Source: Pseudomonadota bacterium (GTDB lineage Bacteria; Pseudomonadota; Alphaproteobacteria; Micropepsales; Micropepsaceae). Taken from it: a stretch of DNA of 64,000 nucleotides. The notes under the pieces were generated by a model. It was not told the DNA's origin. It saw only the letters and a list, made by a program, of their open reading frames with translations, and searched no databases. Location: contig JAJZDZ010000006.1 in NCBI GenBank assembly GCA_021851325.1, positions 1 to 64,000 of the forward strand. Direction: 5' to 3'. Positions 34,695 to 43,940 of this stretch are shown in pieces. Position 1 is the stretch's first letter, and each line of letters begins with the position of its first letter. The position numbers and the translations under genes are program-made.

Positions 34695-35585
34695 ATGGAT
34701 CTTATGTTTCGCGAAAACCTGCTTAAGGGCAAACGCATTCTGGTCACCGGTGGCGGAACGGGGCTGGGTGAGGTAATGGCTGAGGCCTATGCGCAGCTAG
34801 GTGCACGGGTTTACATTTGCGGGCGCCGCAAAGAGGTACTTGAAGATACGGCGCGACGCATTTCAGATCGCACTACCTCCCAGGTTAGCGCCATTTCCTG
34901 CGATATACGCGTTGCCGAGGCCGTTGAAGACATGATTGCGGAAATCTGGGCCGATGGCGGTGCATTGTCCGGGCTGGTCAACAATGCGGCTGGCAATTTC
35001 ATCAGCCGTACCAAGGATCTGTCGCCTCGAGCGTTCAATGCAATCGCCGACATTGTCTTCCGTGGCACCTTCTATGTAACCCTGGCCTGTGGCAAACGAT
35101 GGATTGACGGAGGCCAAAAGGGTAGCGTCATCTCCATCCTGACGACGTGGATCTGGAATGGAGGTCCCTTTACCGTTCCAAGTGCGATGAGCAAGGCTGG
35201 GCTTCATATCATGACGAAATCCCTTGCTAGCGAATGGGGAGGCTACGGTATTCGCCTCAATGCAATCGCCCCAGGGCCATTTCCAACCAAAGGCGCCTGG
35301 GATCGACTAATCCCCCAGTCCGCTAGCCGTGGCGAGGAAAGAGTAAATGCCATCCCTATGGGCCGCAACGGCGAAATGCCTGAACTTGCCAATCTTGCAG
35401 TTTTCCTGATGGCAGATGGTTGCGACTACCTAACCGGACAGACGATCGCCATCGATGGGGGCTTGCATCTGGCGTCGGGTGGAAATTTCTACCAACTAAG
35501 CGCGCTGGGCGACAACGACTGGCAGCGCATCCGTGACGAAATCAAAGGGACCAACGCTAAGGACAAGGCCAAACGAACCGTATAG
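34695..35585 (+). CDS. SDR oxidoreductase, 2,4-dienoyl-CoA reductase-like
   Basis: A 296-residue SDR. The NADPH motif is ILVTGGGTGLGEVMAEAYAQ, followed by LVNNAAGNFI. The usual YxxxK is replaced by PSAMSKAGLHIMTK, where K remains but Y is absent, as in peroxisomal/mitochondrial 2,4-dienoyl-CoA reductases. APGPFPTKGAWDRL and the SGGNFYQL tail also match that group. It would reduce 2,4-dienoyl-CoA during unsaturated fatty acid beta-oxidation. ATG 34695 has GGGAG upstream. The helicase gene is divergent. Confidence 0.85.
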   Translation: MDLMFRENLLKGKRILVTGGGTGLGEVMAEAYAQLGARVYICGRRKEVLEDTARRISDRTTSQVSAISCDIRVAEAVEDMIAEIWADGGALSGLVNNAAGNFISRTKDLSPRAFNAIADIVFRGTFYVTLACGKRWIDGGQKGSVISILTTWIWNGGPFTVPSAMSKAGLHIMTKSLASEWGGYGIRLNAIAPGPFPTKGAWDRLIPQSASRGEERVNAIPMGRNGEMPELANLAVFLMADGCDYLTGQTIAIDGGLHLASGGNFYQLSALGDNDWQRIRDEIKGTNAKDKAKRTV

Positions 35586-35783
35586 CAAATATTACCGCTC
35601 TCAACCGATTGCCGGCAAGCAGAACGGCGATGGGCACCTTTACAGTGGATATGCCCTCCGCCTCGTTGCGGGGGGTGCTTACCTCGCAGCAGAACGCGAA
35701 AATCAGCATTCGCATCGGATGCACTAGGGACGAAAGTACGCTTACATGGCATCTTGCCTGATCGATGACATCATACCCTCTCG

Positions 35784-36986
35784 CTAGGCAGAGAATGCTG
35801 CAATGCCGGTAATGTTTCGACCAAGAATGAGTGCATGCACGTCATGCGTACCCTCATAAGTGTTGACGGCCTCGAGATTGAGCACATGCCGGATTACGCC
35901 ATACTCGTCAGAAATGCCATTACCGCCATGCATGTCTCGCGCTTCTCTGGCAATCGCCAGGGCCTTGCCACAATTATTGCGCTTCAGCAATGAAATGGCT
36001 GCTGGCGCGGCTCGCCCATCATCCATTAGCCGCCCAAGCTCGATAGCCCCTGCGAGACCAAGCGTGATCTCGGTCTGCATGTCTGCCAATTTCTTCTGGA
36101 TCAGCTGATTTGCTGCCAGGGGGCGGCCAAACTGTTTGCGCTCCATCGTATAGGTGCGCGCCGCATGAAAGCAAAATTCCGCCGCGCCCATCGCGCCCCA
36201 CGCTATCCCAAAGCGCGCTCGATTAAGACACCCAAACGGACCGGAAAGACCAGATACCTCAGGAAGCAGTGCCCCCTGCCCTACCCGACAATCCGCGAGA
36301 ACAATCTCCCCCGTTACGCTGGCGCGAAGAGAAAACTTTCCCTCGATTTTGGGCGTGGAAAATCCCGCAGCATCACGCTCGACAATGAAGCCGCGGATCT
36401 TTCCATCTAGCTTGGCCCATACAACTGCCAGATCGGCAATCGGAGCGTTCGTGATCCAGGTTTTAGCGCCATTGAGCACATAGCCACCACTTATCCTCTC
36501 AGCGCGTGTCACCATGCTGGCGGGATCGGAGCCATGATCAGGCTCTGTCAATCCGAAGCAGCCGACAAATTCTCCACTGGCGAGTTTTGGCAGATATTTA
36601 CGGCGCTGCTCCTCCGAGCCGTAAGCATAGATTGGATGCATGACAAGCGAATTCTGAACGCTCATGGCCGAGCGATAGCCACTGTCGACACGCTCGACTT
36701 CGCGCGCGACCAGCCCATAGCTCGTATAATTCAGGGCCGCTCCGCCGTACGTATCAGGTAGTGTAATGCCTAGAAATCCAACCTCTCCCATTTCACGCAT
36801 GAGGTTGCGGTCAAATTTCTCGTGGCGGAAACCATCACGGACAGCCGGCATCAAAACACCATTACAGAATTCCCTGGCGCTATCGCGCACCAGGCGTTCC
36901 TGTTCGGATAACCTCTCACCCAGCAGCAGCGGGTCGGACCAATCAAATGGATTATCTTCGAGCTTGGGAGGGCGCTGAGTGGTCAT
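35784..36986 (-). CDS. gcdH: Glutaryl-CoA dehydrogenase
   Basis: A 400-residue acyl-CoA dehydrogenase. [16 protein letters not shown] and [20 protein letters not shown] are FAD and substrate motifs. [20 protein letters not shown] has the catalytic glutamate (about E378) in the YEGT context typical of GcdH, and the [20 protein letters not shown] stretch holds the arginine that grips the glutaryl carboxylate. The enzyme oxidises and decarboxylates glutaryl-CoA to crotonyl-CoA in lysine and tryptophan breakdown. An alpha/beta hydrolase gene ends seven bases upstream of its start. Confidence 0.93.
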   Translation of the reverse strand: MTTQRPPKLEDNPFDWSDPLLLGERLSEQERLVRDSAREFCNGVLMPAVRDGFRHEKFDRNLMREMGEVGFLGITLPDTYGGAALNYTSYGLVAREVERVDSGYRSAMSVQNSLVMHPIYAYGSEEQRRKYLPKLASGEFVGCFGLTEPDHGSDPASMVTRAERISGGYVLNGAKTWITNAPIADLAVVWAKLDGKIRGFIVERDAAGFSTPKIEGKFSLRASVTGEIVLADCRVGQGALLPEVSGLSGPFGCLNRARFGIAWGAMGAAEFCFHAARTYTMERKQFGRPLAANQLIQKKLADMQTEITLGLAGAIELGRLMDDGRAAPAAISLLKRNNCGKALAIAREARDMHGGNGISDEYGVIRHVLNLEAVNTYEGTHDVHALILGRNITGIAAFSA

Positions 36987-36992
36987 GCTGGA

Positions 36993-37754
36993 TCAATCCT
37001 GTTCACTGAGAAAATCAAGTACAGCTTGCTTGTACAGTTTATCACCCACACTCGTCATGTGGTCACGGCGCTCAATGACCACAGCGCGCCCCCGAGGGAA
37101 TGCCGCAGCCAGAGGACCCGGTCGGCCAGTCAGCGTGTCGGCGCTGCCGCATACCACAAGAACTTTTTGTGATATTTCGGCAAGCTGCGAGGGCGGCCAG
37201 GTTTTCCGCCTGCCACGCATACAGGCGGCGAGTGCTAGTCGATCCTTTCCCTTTTGATCGACGAATCGCCGAAACATCAAACCCACCGGATCCTTTATCG
37301 TTGCTGGATCCTCGGCTTCCAGCGCCGCAGCGACACCAGAGAGCGTATTTTCCCGATCCTGAAAATACGTCTGTCCAACACCACCAACGATCAGCTTGCC
37401 GACGCGGGCTGCGTGCATCTTCGCCAAATGTATGGCAATGTAGCCCCCCATCGAGTACCCCATCACCGGCGCGGACGTAAGACCTGCAGCGTCCATTACG
37501 GCAAGGACGTCCCCCACTCGGAGATCCTGGGCATAGAGGGCCGGATCGCGAGGCTTGTCACTTTCCCCGTGCCCGCGGATATCGAGCGCGACCACCCGCC
37601 ATCCCGCAGCCAACAGGGTGTCATACCAGCCCGGTGCCTTCCAGTTTTGTGTGCGGTCAGAGCCAAAACCATGGACCAGGACGACGGGCGCCCCCTGCCC
37701 GACATCATCAAACGCGATCCTGAGCCCGTCTGGGGCTGTCACATAATCTGTCAT
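36993..37754 (-). CDS. Alpha/beta fold hydrolase
   Basis: A 253-residue alpha/beta hydrolase. VLVHGFGSDR is the oxyanion-loop strand and VMGYSMGGYIAI carries the nucleophilic serine in GYSMGG. The histidine is in ERRDHMTSVGD near residue 236. The lid is short. It precedes gcdH on the same strand by about six bases and is divergent from the DUF423 gene. A role as a CoA- or ester-hydrolase next to gcdH is possible but not shown. Confidence 0.85.
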   Translation of the reverse strand: MTDYVTAPDGLRIAFDDVGQGAPVVLVHGFGSDRTQNWKAPGWYDTLLAAGWRVVALDIRGHGESDKPRDPALYAQDLRVGDVLAVMDAAGLTSAPVMGYSMGGYIAIHLAKMHAARVGKLIVGGVGQTYFQDRENTLSGVAAALEAEDPATIKDPVGLMFRRFVDQKGKDRLALAACMRGRRKTWPPSQLAEISQKVLVVCGSADTLTGRPGPLAAAFPRGRAVVIERRDHMTSVGDKLYKQAVLDFLSEQD

Positions 37755-37844
37755 AACTGCCTTTTACCCTGAGACTAGTGGCTCGCAAAGACGTTGCCGC
37801 ATGCCTAGAATGGGCCGAAGCAACGGGCGGCGGGGATTCCTGAG

Positions 37845-38213
37845 ATGCAGGTTTGGCTCTTTATCGCGGCGATCAACGGCTTTCTCGCCGTCGCGCTTGG
37901 GGCATTCGGATCGCACGGTCTGGAGGGGCGCTTATCGAGCAAAGACCTGACCACGTTCGAGACCGCTGTCCGCTATCATATGTATCACGCCCTCGCGCTT
38001 GGCCTGTGCGCCATTGCAAGCCGTGGGGTAGCCAGAGATCAAGTAATAGCTGCCGCCTCACTATTTACTTTAGGGATAGTGCTGTTTAGCGGATCCCTTT
38101 ATCTTTATTCAGTGCGCCACTGGCGGCCGCTAGTTTACCTAACCCCATTAGGTGGCCTAGCTTTCCTCTCCGGCTGGGTCATGCTTGCCTGGGCAGCCTG
38201 CACGCTGAGCTGA
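37845..38213 (+). CDS. DUF423 (YgdD-like) small membrane protein
   Basis: A 122-residue protein with four membrane helices. AAINGFLAVALGAFGSHGLE is the family start and AVRYHMYHALALGLCA is its conserved second segment; LFSGSLYLYSV and TPLGGLAFLSGWVMLAWA follow. The family is widespread and of unknown function. It is the first of a plus-strand run with an epoxide hydrolase-like gene 13 bp downstream. Confidence 0.92.
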   Translation: MQVWLFIAAINGFLAVALGAFGSHGLEGRLSSKDLTTFETAVRYHMYHALALGLCAIASRGVARDQVIAAASLFTLGIVLFSGSLYLYSVRHWRPLVYLTPLGGLAFLSGWVMLAWAACTLS

Positions 38214-38226
38214 TTGGGAGGACGGT

Positions 38227-39198
38227 ATGAGCACTTTTCCAGAGGCACGCCTTATCAAGACCAATGGTATAGAACTGGCGGTCTACGAAATGGGGCCCTC
38301 AAACGGAGTCCCAATCGTGCTATGCCACGGATTCCCTGAACTTGCCTACAGCTGGCGCTATCAGTTGCCAGCCCTCGCCGAAGCAGGCTACCGCGTAATT
38401 GCCCCGGATCAGCGCGGCTATGGCGGCTCTTCCCGTCCGCAGGCAGTAGAAAGCTACGACATAGTACATTTGACCGGTGACCTTGCTGGACTTCTTGACG
38501 CGCTTTCGATCGAGCGTGCGATTTTTGTCGGCCATGATTGGGGGGGGCTTGTGGTATGGCAGATGCCGCTGTGGCATCCCAAACGCGTTGCCGGCATCAT
38601 TGGTGTAAACACGCCGTTTCTGCCCCGACCTCCCGTTGATCCCATCCAGGCCATGCGCCATGCCTATGGCGACAACATGTATATTGTGTTTTTCCAACAA
38701 CCGGGAGTTGCAGACGCCATTCTGGCCAAGGATGTAGCCAGAAGCTTCCGCTTCTTCATGCGAAAATCGGGAATTCGGGCAGTCGATTACGCTAAACTTC
38801 CGAAGCAGGCCCGCAATCTCGAGCTCGTTCGCGCACTTGGAGAGGACGAATCCGGCTGGTCTGGAGAACTCCTTCTGAGCCCTCAGGAACTCAAGTTTTT
38901 CGTCGAGACCTATGAGCGCACCGGATTTACCGGCGGAATCAATTGGTATCGTAACTTCACACGCAATTGGCAGCTAAGCGAAAATCTCCCTCAGAAAGTC
39001 GACGTGCCAGCGTTAATGATCATGGCTGAGGACGACGTTGTTTTGTCTCCTGCCATGGCAGATGGCATGGAACGTTACGTCCCCGACCTCGAGAAGGTCT
39101 TAATCAAGGGCTGTGGACACTGGACACAGCAGGAAGCACCACAGGGCACAAATTCTGCCATGCTGGACTGGCTTCAACGACGGTTTCCAAACCACTAA
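38227..39198 (+). CDS. Epoxide hydrolase-like alpha/beta hydrolase
   Basis: A 323-residue enzyme of the epoxide hydrolase group. LCHGFPELAYSWRYQLPAL contains HGFPE. The nucleophile is an aspartate, D104 in VGHDWGG, rather than serine. The cap has a tyrosine region (FVETYERTGFTGGINWYRNF) and H298 in GCGHWTQQEAP. These are the features of alpha/beta epoxide hydrolases that open epoxides to diols; haloalkane dehalogenases differ in the cap. The substrate is unknown. It lies 13 bp after the DUF423 gene. Confidence 0.9.
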   Translation: MSTFPEARLIKTNGIELAVYEMGPSNGVPIVLCHGFPELAYSWRYQLPALAEAGYRVIAPDQRGYGGSSRPQAVESYDIVHLTGDLAGLLDALSIERAIFVGHDWGGLVVWQMPLWHPKRVAGIIGVNTPFLPRPPVDPIQAMRHAYGDNMYIVFFQQPGVADAILAKDVARSFRFFMRKSGIRAVDYAKLPKQARNLELVRALGEDESGWSGELLLSPQELKFFVETYERTGFTGGINWYRNFTRNWQLSENLPQKVDVPALMIMAEDDVVLSPAMADGMERYVPDLEKVLIKGCGHWTQQEAPQGTNSAMLDWLQRRFPNH

Positions 39199-39254
39199 TT
39201 CATGACCTCCAACGCCGATGGTTTCAGACAGGACTATCAGCGGTACATAATGCG

Positions 39255-40124
39255 ATGATTACGCGTTCTCGTGACCCAGTGAATTTTTCCTACGCGGCTC
39301 CTGATGATCCGTGGCTCAAGCGTTTTGTTATACGCACGATTGAACGGATGACCGGACAGCCCTTCCTCAAATCCCTATATGACGATCACCTCATCAACCC
39401 GGTACCCGGAGAAAGCTTCTGGGATTCCGCGGTACGCCGCCTGCGATTGAATATCGTCACTAACGAAGACCGCCTGCATCAATTGCCGCAAACGGGACCA
39501 CTCGTTGTCGTTGCCAACCATCCATTTGGCGTTGTGGATGGGCTGATCATTTGTCATCTCGTTGCGCGCGTCCGCAGCGACTTTGTGGTACTGACAAATT
39601 CACTGCTCACGCAGTCAGAGGAATTGAAATCCTATCTCCTTCCTATCGATTTTTCTGAAACTGAAGAAGCTCTCGCAATAAATCTCAAATCAAGAGCTGC
39701 CGCCAAGCATCATCTAATGGGCGGAGGGTGTCTTGTTGTTTTTCCAGCTGGAGGGGTATCCACCACGCCTCGTCCGTGGAACAAGACCGCTACTGATGCG
39801 GAATGGAAGAAGTTTACTGGCCGACTAATTCAACAGTGCAGAGCCCCAGTCGCACCAGTGTATTTTGCCGGACAAAATAGCCGCCTGTTTCAGATTGCAA
39901 GCCACATTTCTCTTACCTTGCGCCTGTCTCTTCTGTTCAAGGAAGTACGAGACCGCATTGGCAGTGACATACATGTTCGGATTGGTGAGGTTATAGACTT
40001 TGAGCGTCTACCTGATGCCGATAATCGGCAGTCGTTCATGGATCAGCTGCGCAGCATGACCTACGCTCTTGCCAGCGAACTGCAGAATTCAAGCCGACGT
40101 CCAAATCAACCGGGGAAAATCTGA
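39255..40124 (+). CDS. PlsC-like lysophospholipid acyltransferase
   Basis: A 289-residue glycerolipid acyltransferase. VVVANHPFGVVDGLII carries the H(x4)D catalytic motif, and GGGCLVVFPAGGVSTTPRP is the phosphate-binding motif. The N-terminal 80 residues and the layout resemble OlsA/hemolysin-type acyltransferases more than plain PlsC. It transfers an acyl group to a lyso-lipid at the inner membrane. The stop overlaps the lutA start by one base, so it is probably co-transcribed with lactate genes. Confidence 0.88.
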   Translation: MITRSRDPVNFSYAAPDDPWLKRFVIRTIERMTGQPFLKSLYDDHLINPVPGESFWDSAVRRLRLNIVTNEDRLHQLPQTGPLVVVANHPFGVVDGLIICHLVARVRSDFVVLTNSLLTQSEELKSYLLPIDFSETEEALAINLKSRAAAKHHLMGGGCLVVFPAGGVSTTPRPWNKTATDAEWKKFTGRLIQQCRAPVAPVYFAGQNSRLFQIASHISLTLRLSLLFKEVRDRIGSDIHVRIGEVIDFERLPDADNRQSFMDQLRSMTYALASELQNSSRRPNQPGKI

Positions 40125-40870
40125 TGAGGGTTGGGCTATTTGTAACCTGTCTTGTCGATATGATGAGACCGTCAGTGGGTTTTTCAACGCTCCAGCTACT
40201 CGAGCGTGCGGGGTGCGAAGTTGTTGTTCCACCAACCCAGACCTGTTGCGGTCAACCGGCTTGGAACTCCGGCGCAGATACGCATTGCCAGGATCTGGCT
40301 CGCAAAGTTATCGACACCTTCCTGGAGTTTGATTATGTGGTCGTACCATCCGGATCCTGTGCTGGTATGATTCGCAATCATTACCCCGAGGCTCTCAAGG
40401 ACGATCACACTTACCATTCGCGAGCTCTCTCCTTGGCCAAGAAAACATATGAGCTCACCCAGTTCCTGGTAGAGATTGCGCACGCGACCGAGTTTTCAGC
40501 CAAGTACAAGGCGTCGGCGTGCTATCATGACTCCTGCTCGTGTCTACGCGAACTATCGGTTCGTGAGGCGCCACGGCAGCTACTTGCAAAGGTTGAAGGG
40601 CTCGAACTAAAGCCGCTAAAAGATTCGGACGTGTGCTGCGGCTTTGGTGGCCTGTTTAGTGTAAAATACCCTGAAATTTCCGAACGAATGGCCGATGATA
40701 AGATTTCCGATGCAAAGGATACTGACTCATCTCTCGTTATCGGACCCGACCTTGGTTGCCTTTTGCACCTTGCAGGTCGTGCTGCGCGACGTGGCGAAAC
40801 CCTCAAATTCAGGCACATCGCAGAGGTGCTGGCCAATTGTCCTCACCCCTCAATCGGAGAAGGCACATGA
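40124..40870 (+). CDS. lutA: LutA-like (Fe-S)-binding subunit of L-lactate oxidation complex
   Basis: A 248-residue protein with two CCG-type cysteine-rich domains: QTCCGQPAWNSG in the first half and DVCCGFGGLFSVKYPEIS in the second, the pattern of heterodisulfide-reductase-like LutA/YkgE. MRVGLFVTCLVDMMRPSVGF is the usual N-terminus. It forms a complex with LutB and LutC that oxidises L-lactate to pyruvate and feeds the respiratory chain. It overlaps the acyltransferase stop and forms an ATGA overlap with lutB. Confidence 0.93.
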   Translation: MRVGLFVTCLVDMMRPSVGFSTLQLLERAGCEVVVPPTQTCCGQPAWNSGADTHCQDLARKVIDTFLEFDYVVVPSGSCAGMIRNHYPEALKDDHTYHSRALSLAKKTYELTQFLVEIAHATEFSAKYKASACYHDSCSCLRELSVREAPRQLLAKVEGLELKPLKDSDVCCGFGGLFSVKYPEISERMADDKISDAKDTDSSLVIGPDLGCLLHLAGRAARRGETLKFRHIAEVLANCPHPSIGEGT

Positions 40871-42273
40871 CACAAAATCCGCGTGCCTTTCGTGAGGCCT
40901 CCAAACAGGCGGTACATGATCCACGGCTCAAACAGGCTCTTGGCCGTATCAAAGGGCATTTTCAGCTGGCCCGCCGCTTTGCATCGAGCGACTTTCCCGA
41001 CTTCGAAGCGCTACGCGATCAAGGTGCCGCAATACGCGAGCACTCCATTACACATCTGCAACCATTACTCGCTGAATTTGAGAAATCTGTAACTTCACGC
41101 GGCGGCAAGGTGCATTGGGCACGCGATGCGGCTGAAGCACGGCAGGTAGTTATCGAAATTCTTAAGCGCTCTGGCGCCCGTCGTGTGACCAAAGGAAAGT
41201 CCATGGTCAGCGAGGAAATCGGATTGAATGATGCTCTCCAGGCGCATGGCATCGAGCCGATCGAGACCGATCTTGGTGAATATATCATACAGCTGCGGCA
41301 CGAGCCGCCCAGTCACATCATTGCACCGGCATTTCACCTCAACAAGGAAGATGTCGCGGAAACCTTTCGCGGCGCCCACCGCAATCTGGATCCATCACGG
41401 GACCTTTCTGAGCGTAGCGCCCTCGTAAGCGAGGCCCGGACAATGCTGCGGGCAGCTTTTGAAGGGGCCGATGCCGGAATAACTGGTGCGAATTTCCTGA
41501 CAGCCCGCGAAGGTGCTGCGCTGATTGTTACTAACGAAGGTAATGGCGATCTCACCCGCCTTCTTCCCCGTACCCATATCGTTGTAACCGGCATTGAAAA
41601 AGTTGTACCAGACCTTAACGCCGCTTCGGTGTTGTTACGCTTGCTGACGCGCTCGGCTACAGGCCAACCCATTACCTCATATGTCAGTGTTATGAGTGGG
41701 CCGCACTCGCCGGAACTATCTGATGGTCCTCGTGAATTTCACGTCGTCCTGGTCGATAATGGTCGAACCCGGCTATTGGGAACGCCGGCCCAGGAGGCAT
41801 TACGCTGTATCCGGTGCGCGGCATGCCTAAATCATTGTCCGATTTATGGTGCAGTTGGTGGACACGCCTATGGAGCGACCTATCCAGGACCGATCGGCGC
41901 TGCGCTTAATCCCAACCTCCTGGGCATATCGCAGGCACATCACCATCCCAACGCCTCTACATTCTGTGGCCGATGCGCGGAGGTCTGCCCAGTCAAAATT
42001 CCCCTGCCGACAATCATGCGGTATTGGCGTGCACGTGAATACGCTGCAGGCCTGCCTCCATTAAGCAATCGTGCCGGCCTGGGCCTGTGGGCGTTTGCCG
42101 CCAAACGCCCACAGCTCTACCGCCTGATCACAAAGCTAGCCAGCCGCATCTTGAAGAGACTCTCGCGGGATGGCCGCATTCATGCCCTGCCCCTGGCCGG
42201 AGGGTGGTTTGCCATTCGTGATCTTCCCGAACCCGAGGGCAAGACTTTCATGGAGCAGTTGAAGTCCTCATGA
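40867..42273 (+). CDS. lutB: LutB-like iron-sulfur protein of L-lactate oxidation complex
   Basis: A 468-residue protein. The N-terminal two thirds is the LutB/DUF162-like domain (KGKSMVSEEIGLNDALQAHG). Residues about 310-400 hold two 4Fe-4S clusters: CIRCAACLNHCPIYGAVGG and TFCGRCAEVCPVKIPLP. It passes electrons from LutA/LutC in lactate oxidation. The start is ATG 40867, giving an ATGA overlap with lutA; a longer frame upstream is a shadow of lutA. It overlaps lutC by four bases. Confidence 0.95.
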   Translation: MTQNPRAFREASKQAVHDPRLKQALGRIKGHFQLARRFASSDFPDFEALRDQGAAIREHSITHLQPLLAEFEKSVTSRGGKVHWARDAAEARQVVIEILKRSGARRVTKGKSMVSEEIGLNDALQAHGIEPIETDLGEYIIQLRHEPPSHIIAPAFHLNKEDVAETFRGAHRNLDPSRDLSERSALVSEARTMLRAAFEGADAGITGANFLTAREGAALIVTNEGNGDLTRLLPRTHIVVTGIEKVVPDLNAASVLLRLLTRSATGQPITSYVSVMSGPHSPELSDGPREFHVVLVDNGRTRLLGTPAQEALRCIRCAACLNHCPIYGAVGGHAYGATYPGPIGAALNPNLLGISQAHHHPNASTFCGRCAEVCPVKIPLPTIMRYWRAREYAAGLPPLSNRAGLGLWAFAAKRPQLYRLITKLASRILKRLSRDGRIHALPLAGGWFAIRDLPEPEGKTFMEQLKSS

Positions 42274-42863
42274 CCGCGCGCGACGATATTTTCCAGGCCA
42301 TCAAGCGAGCCAGTCTGGCTCCCAGCCCGTTGCCTCCCACCTACGTTCCACGACCGACAGAGAACACACTAAACCGTTTCACGGCCATGGCCGAGCGTGC
42401 TGCAGTGGAATTGCGCATTCTGTCCAGCGTATCTGAACTGCCAGATGCCATTTCTGATATCCTGCGGACGCGCAATCTACCGGCGCGGCTCCACGTCCCT
42501 GACGGTTCCACGCTCGACATTTCAGCGTGGCACGGCGAGATACTGGCGACGCCCCCGGGACCCGAGGATGCTGCACTTGCACACGCACCGCTCGGCATTG
42601 CTGAAACTGGCACGCTGGTATATGCCGCCAATGCATCACAGCCGGCAAGCTGGCACTTTCGGGCCGGGCTGGAAATTGCAGTTTTAGAGGCTCGTAACAT
42701 TGTTGGTCATATGGAGGATGCCCTTGCCACAATTCAGGCGATGGGGCTGCCACCTACACTTAATTTCGTAACTGGTCCATCGCGCACTGCTGATATCGAG
42801 CAAACGCTCGAGTTGGGCGCCCATGGTCCCAAGACCCTATGCCTTCTGCTGATCAAAGAGTAA
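42270..42863 (+). CDS. lutC: LutC-like DUF162 subunit
   Basis: A 197-residue DUF162/LutC protein. The C-terminal half shows the family marks GIAETGTLVYAANAS and LNFVTGPSRTADIEQTLELG, then HGPKTLCLLLI. It completes the LutABC complex. ATG 42270 gives ATGA with the lutB stop. Its last eleven bases overlap the 3' end of the convergent marR gene. Confidence 0.93.
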   Translation: MTARDDIFQAIKRASLAPSPLPPTYVPRPTENTLNRFTAMAERAAVELRILSSVSELPDAISDILRTRNLPARLHVPDGSTLDISAWHGEILATPPGPEDAALAHAPLGIAETGTLVYAANASQPASWHFRAGLEIAVLEARNIVGHMEDALATIQAMGLPPTLNFVTGPSRTADIEQTLELGAHGPKTLCLLLIKE

Positions 42864-43305
42864 GGACGGCGCAGGTCAGCTTTTGCAGAATGATATCCAG
42901 ATGCTCAAGCTCCTCTTCCGTCAATGCCGCGAGGAGTCTGGATTCGAACTCTTTGGCGCGCGGCACTATTTTCTCATATATGGCGCGGCCGCGAGGCGAA
43001 AGTGCGAGCCGCGTCACCCGCCCGTCTTCCGCGTCCGCCCGCCGTACCAGCCGTCCACTTTCAACCAGATTTGCCACCGCCCGGCTGACCTGGACTTTAT
43101 CCATCGCTGTACGAACACAAACTTCCGTGGCGGAGAGGCCGTCGCCGGTACCCAAGGCAGCCATGACCCTCCATTCGGTCGCTGACATGGAAAACTCTTC
43201 AGCGTAACGCCGCGCCAAAGCACTGCTTATCCGGTTGGTAATGACGGATAGTCGATAGGGCAAGAATTCTTCAAGAACCAGCGCTTCGTAAACGTCACTC
43301 TGCAT
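42853..43305 (-). CDS. MarR-family regulator of the tyrosine operon
   Basis: A 150-residue MarR winged-helix protein. Residues about 40-100 form the DNA-binding domain (SATEWRVMAALGTGDGLSAT, then MDKVQVSRAVANLVESGRL). It is the last gene of the minus-strand tyrosine operon, overlapping maiA by eleven bases. It most likely represses that operon through a near-palindrome over the hppD promoter (47178-47195) and is relieved by homogentisate or a related acid. The ligand is inferred from context. Its 3' end overlaps lutC. Confidence 0.85.
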   Translation of the reverse strand: MQSDVYEALVLEEFLPYRLSVITNRISSALARRYAEEFSMSATEWRVMAALGTGDGLSATEVCVRTAMDKVQVSRAVANLVESGRLVRRADAEDGRVTRLALSPRGRAIYEKIVPRAKEFESRLLAALTEEELEHLDIILQKLTCAVLTL

Positions 43306-43939
43306 CCGCCTGTCTCTTGGGCTGCGCTGTCACAAATGCTGGCATCTCATAGGCTGACTTCTCAATGGCCCTCAAGGTCGGCCATCGGTCAATCTCCATA
43401 TTTACTGCTCGTGCATTAGCGATCTGCGGAATTAGGCACAAATCTGCCAATGTCGGCTGGTCACCATGACAAAACCGTCCTGTCAGCGGGCTTCCACCAA
43501 TCATTGTCTCAAGCGCATCGAACCCCTGCTCGATCCAATGTCGCATGAAGTCATCAACCTCAGCTTCCGTTCGCGCGTATTCCCGCATCAGAAATCTGCG
43601 CACTCGCAGATTGTTTATGGGATGGATGTCACAGGCCACCGCATAGGCTATCTGCCGCACGCGTGCTCGCGAGAGCGGATCTTTCGGCAATAGCGGTGGG
43701 TCGGGAAACATCTCGTCCAGGTACTCAATGATTGCAAGAGACTGAGAAATCGCCCGACCATCATGAACTAAGGCTGGAACAAATCCCTGCGGGTTGACTT
43801 CACGAAACGCTTGCGACATCTGCTCGTTTTTGCGGAGATGCACATATACATCATCATGCTCGAGCCCTTTGAGGGCCAACGCTATTCGCACCCTGAATGC
43901 AGCGGACGAACGAAAATAGGTGTATAAAGTGATCGCCAC
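43295..43939 (-). CDS. maiA: Maleylacetoacetate isomerase (zeta-class GST)
   Basis: A 214-residue zeta-class glutathione transferase. LYTYFRSSAAFRVRIALALK contains the zeta motif (usually SSCSWRVRIAL, here with SSAAFR), and NPQGFVPALVHDG and QSLAIIEYLDE complete the glutathione site. It isomerises 4-maleylacetoacetate to fumarylacetoacetate using glutathione. The GTG start is two bases after the FAH stop, with GGGAG six bases upstream. The missing Cys in the motif (A in place of C) is tolerated in this class. Confidence 0.93.
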   Translation of the reverse strand: MAITLYTYFRSSAAFRVRIALALKGLEHDDVYVHLRKNEQMSQAFREVNPQGFVPALVHDGRAISQSLAIIEYLDEMFPDPPLLPKDPLSRARVRQIAYAVACDIHPINNLRVRRFLMREYARTEAEVDDFMRHWIEQGFDALETMIGGSPLTGRFCHGDQPTLADLCLIPQIANARAVNMEIDRWPTLRAIEKSAYEMPAFVTAQPKRQADAE

Positions 43940-43940
43940 C

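Noticed and set aside
40756-40866. Upstream extension of lutB
   Set aside because: It overlaps lutA in another frame; ATG 40867 with ATGA overlap gives the normal LutB N-terminus.
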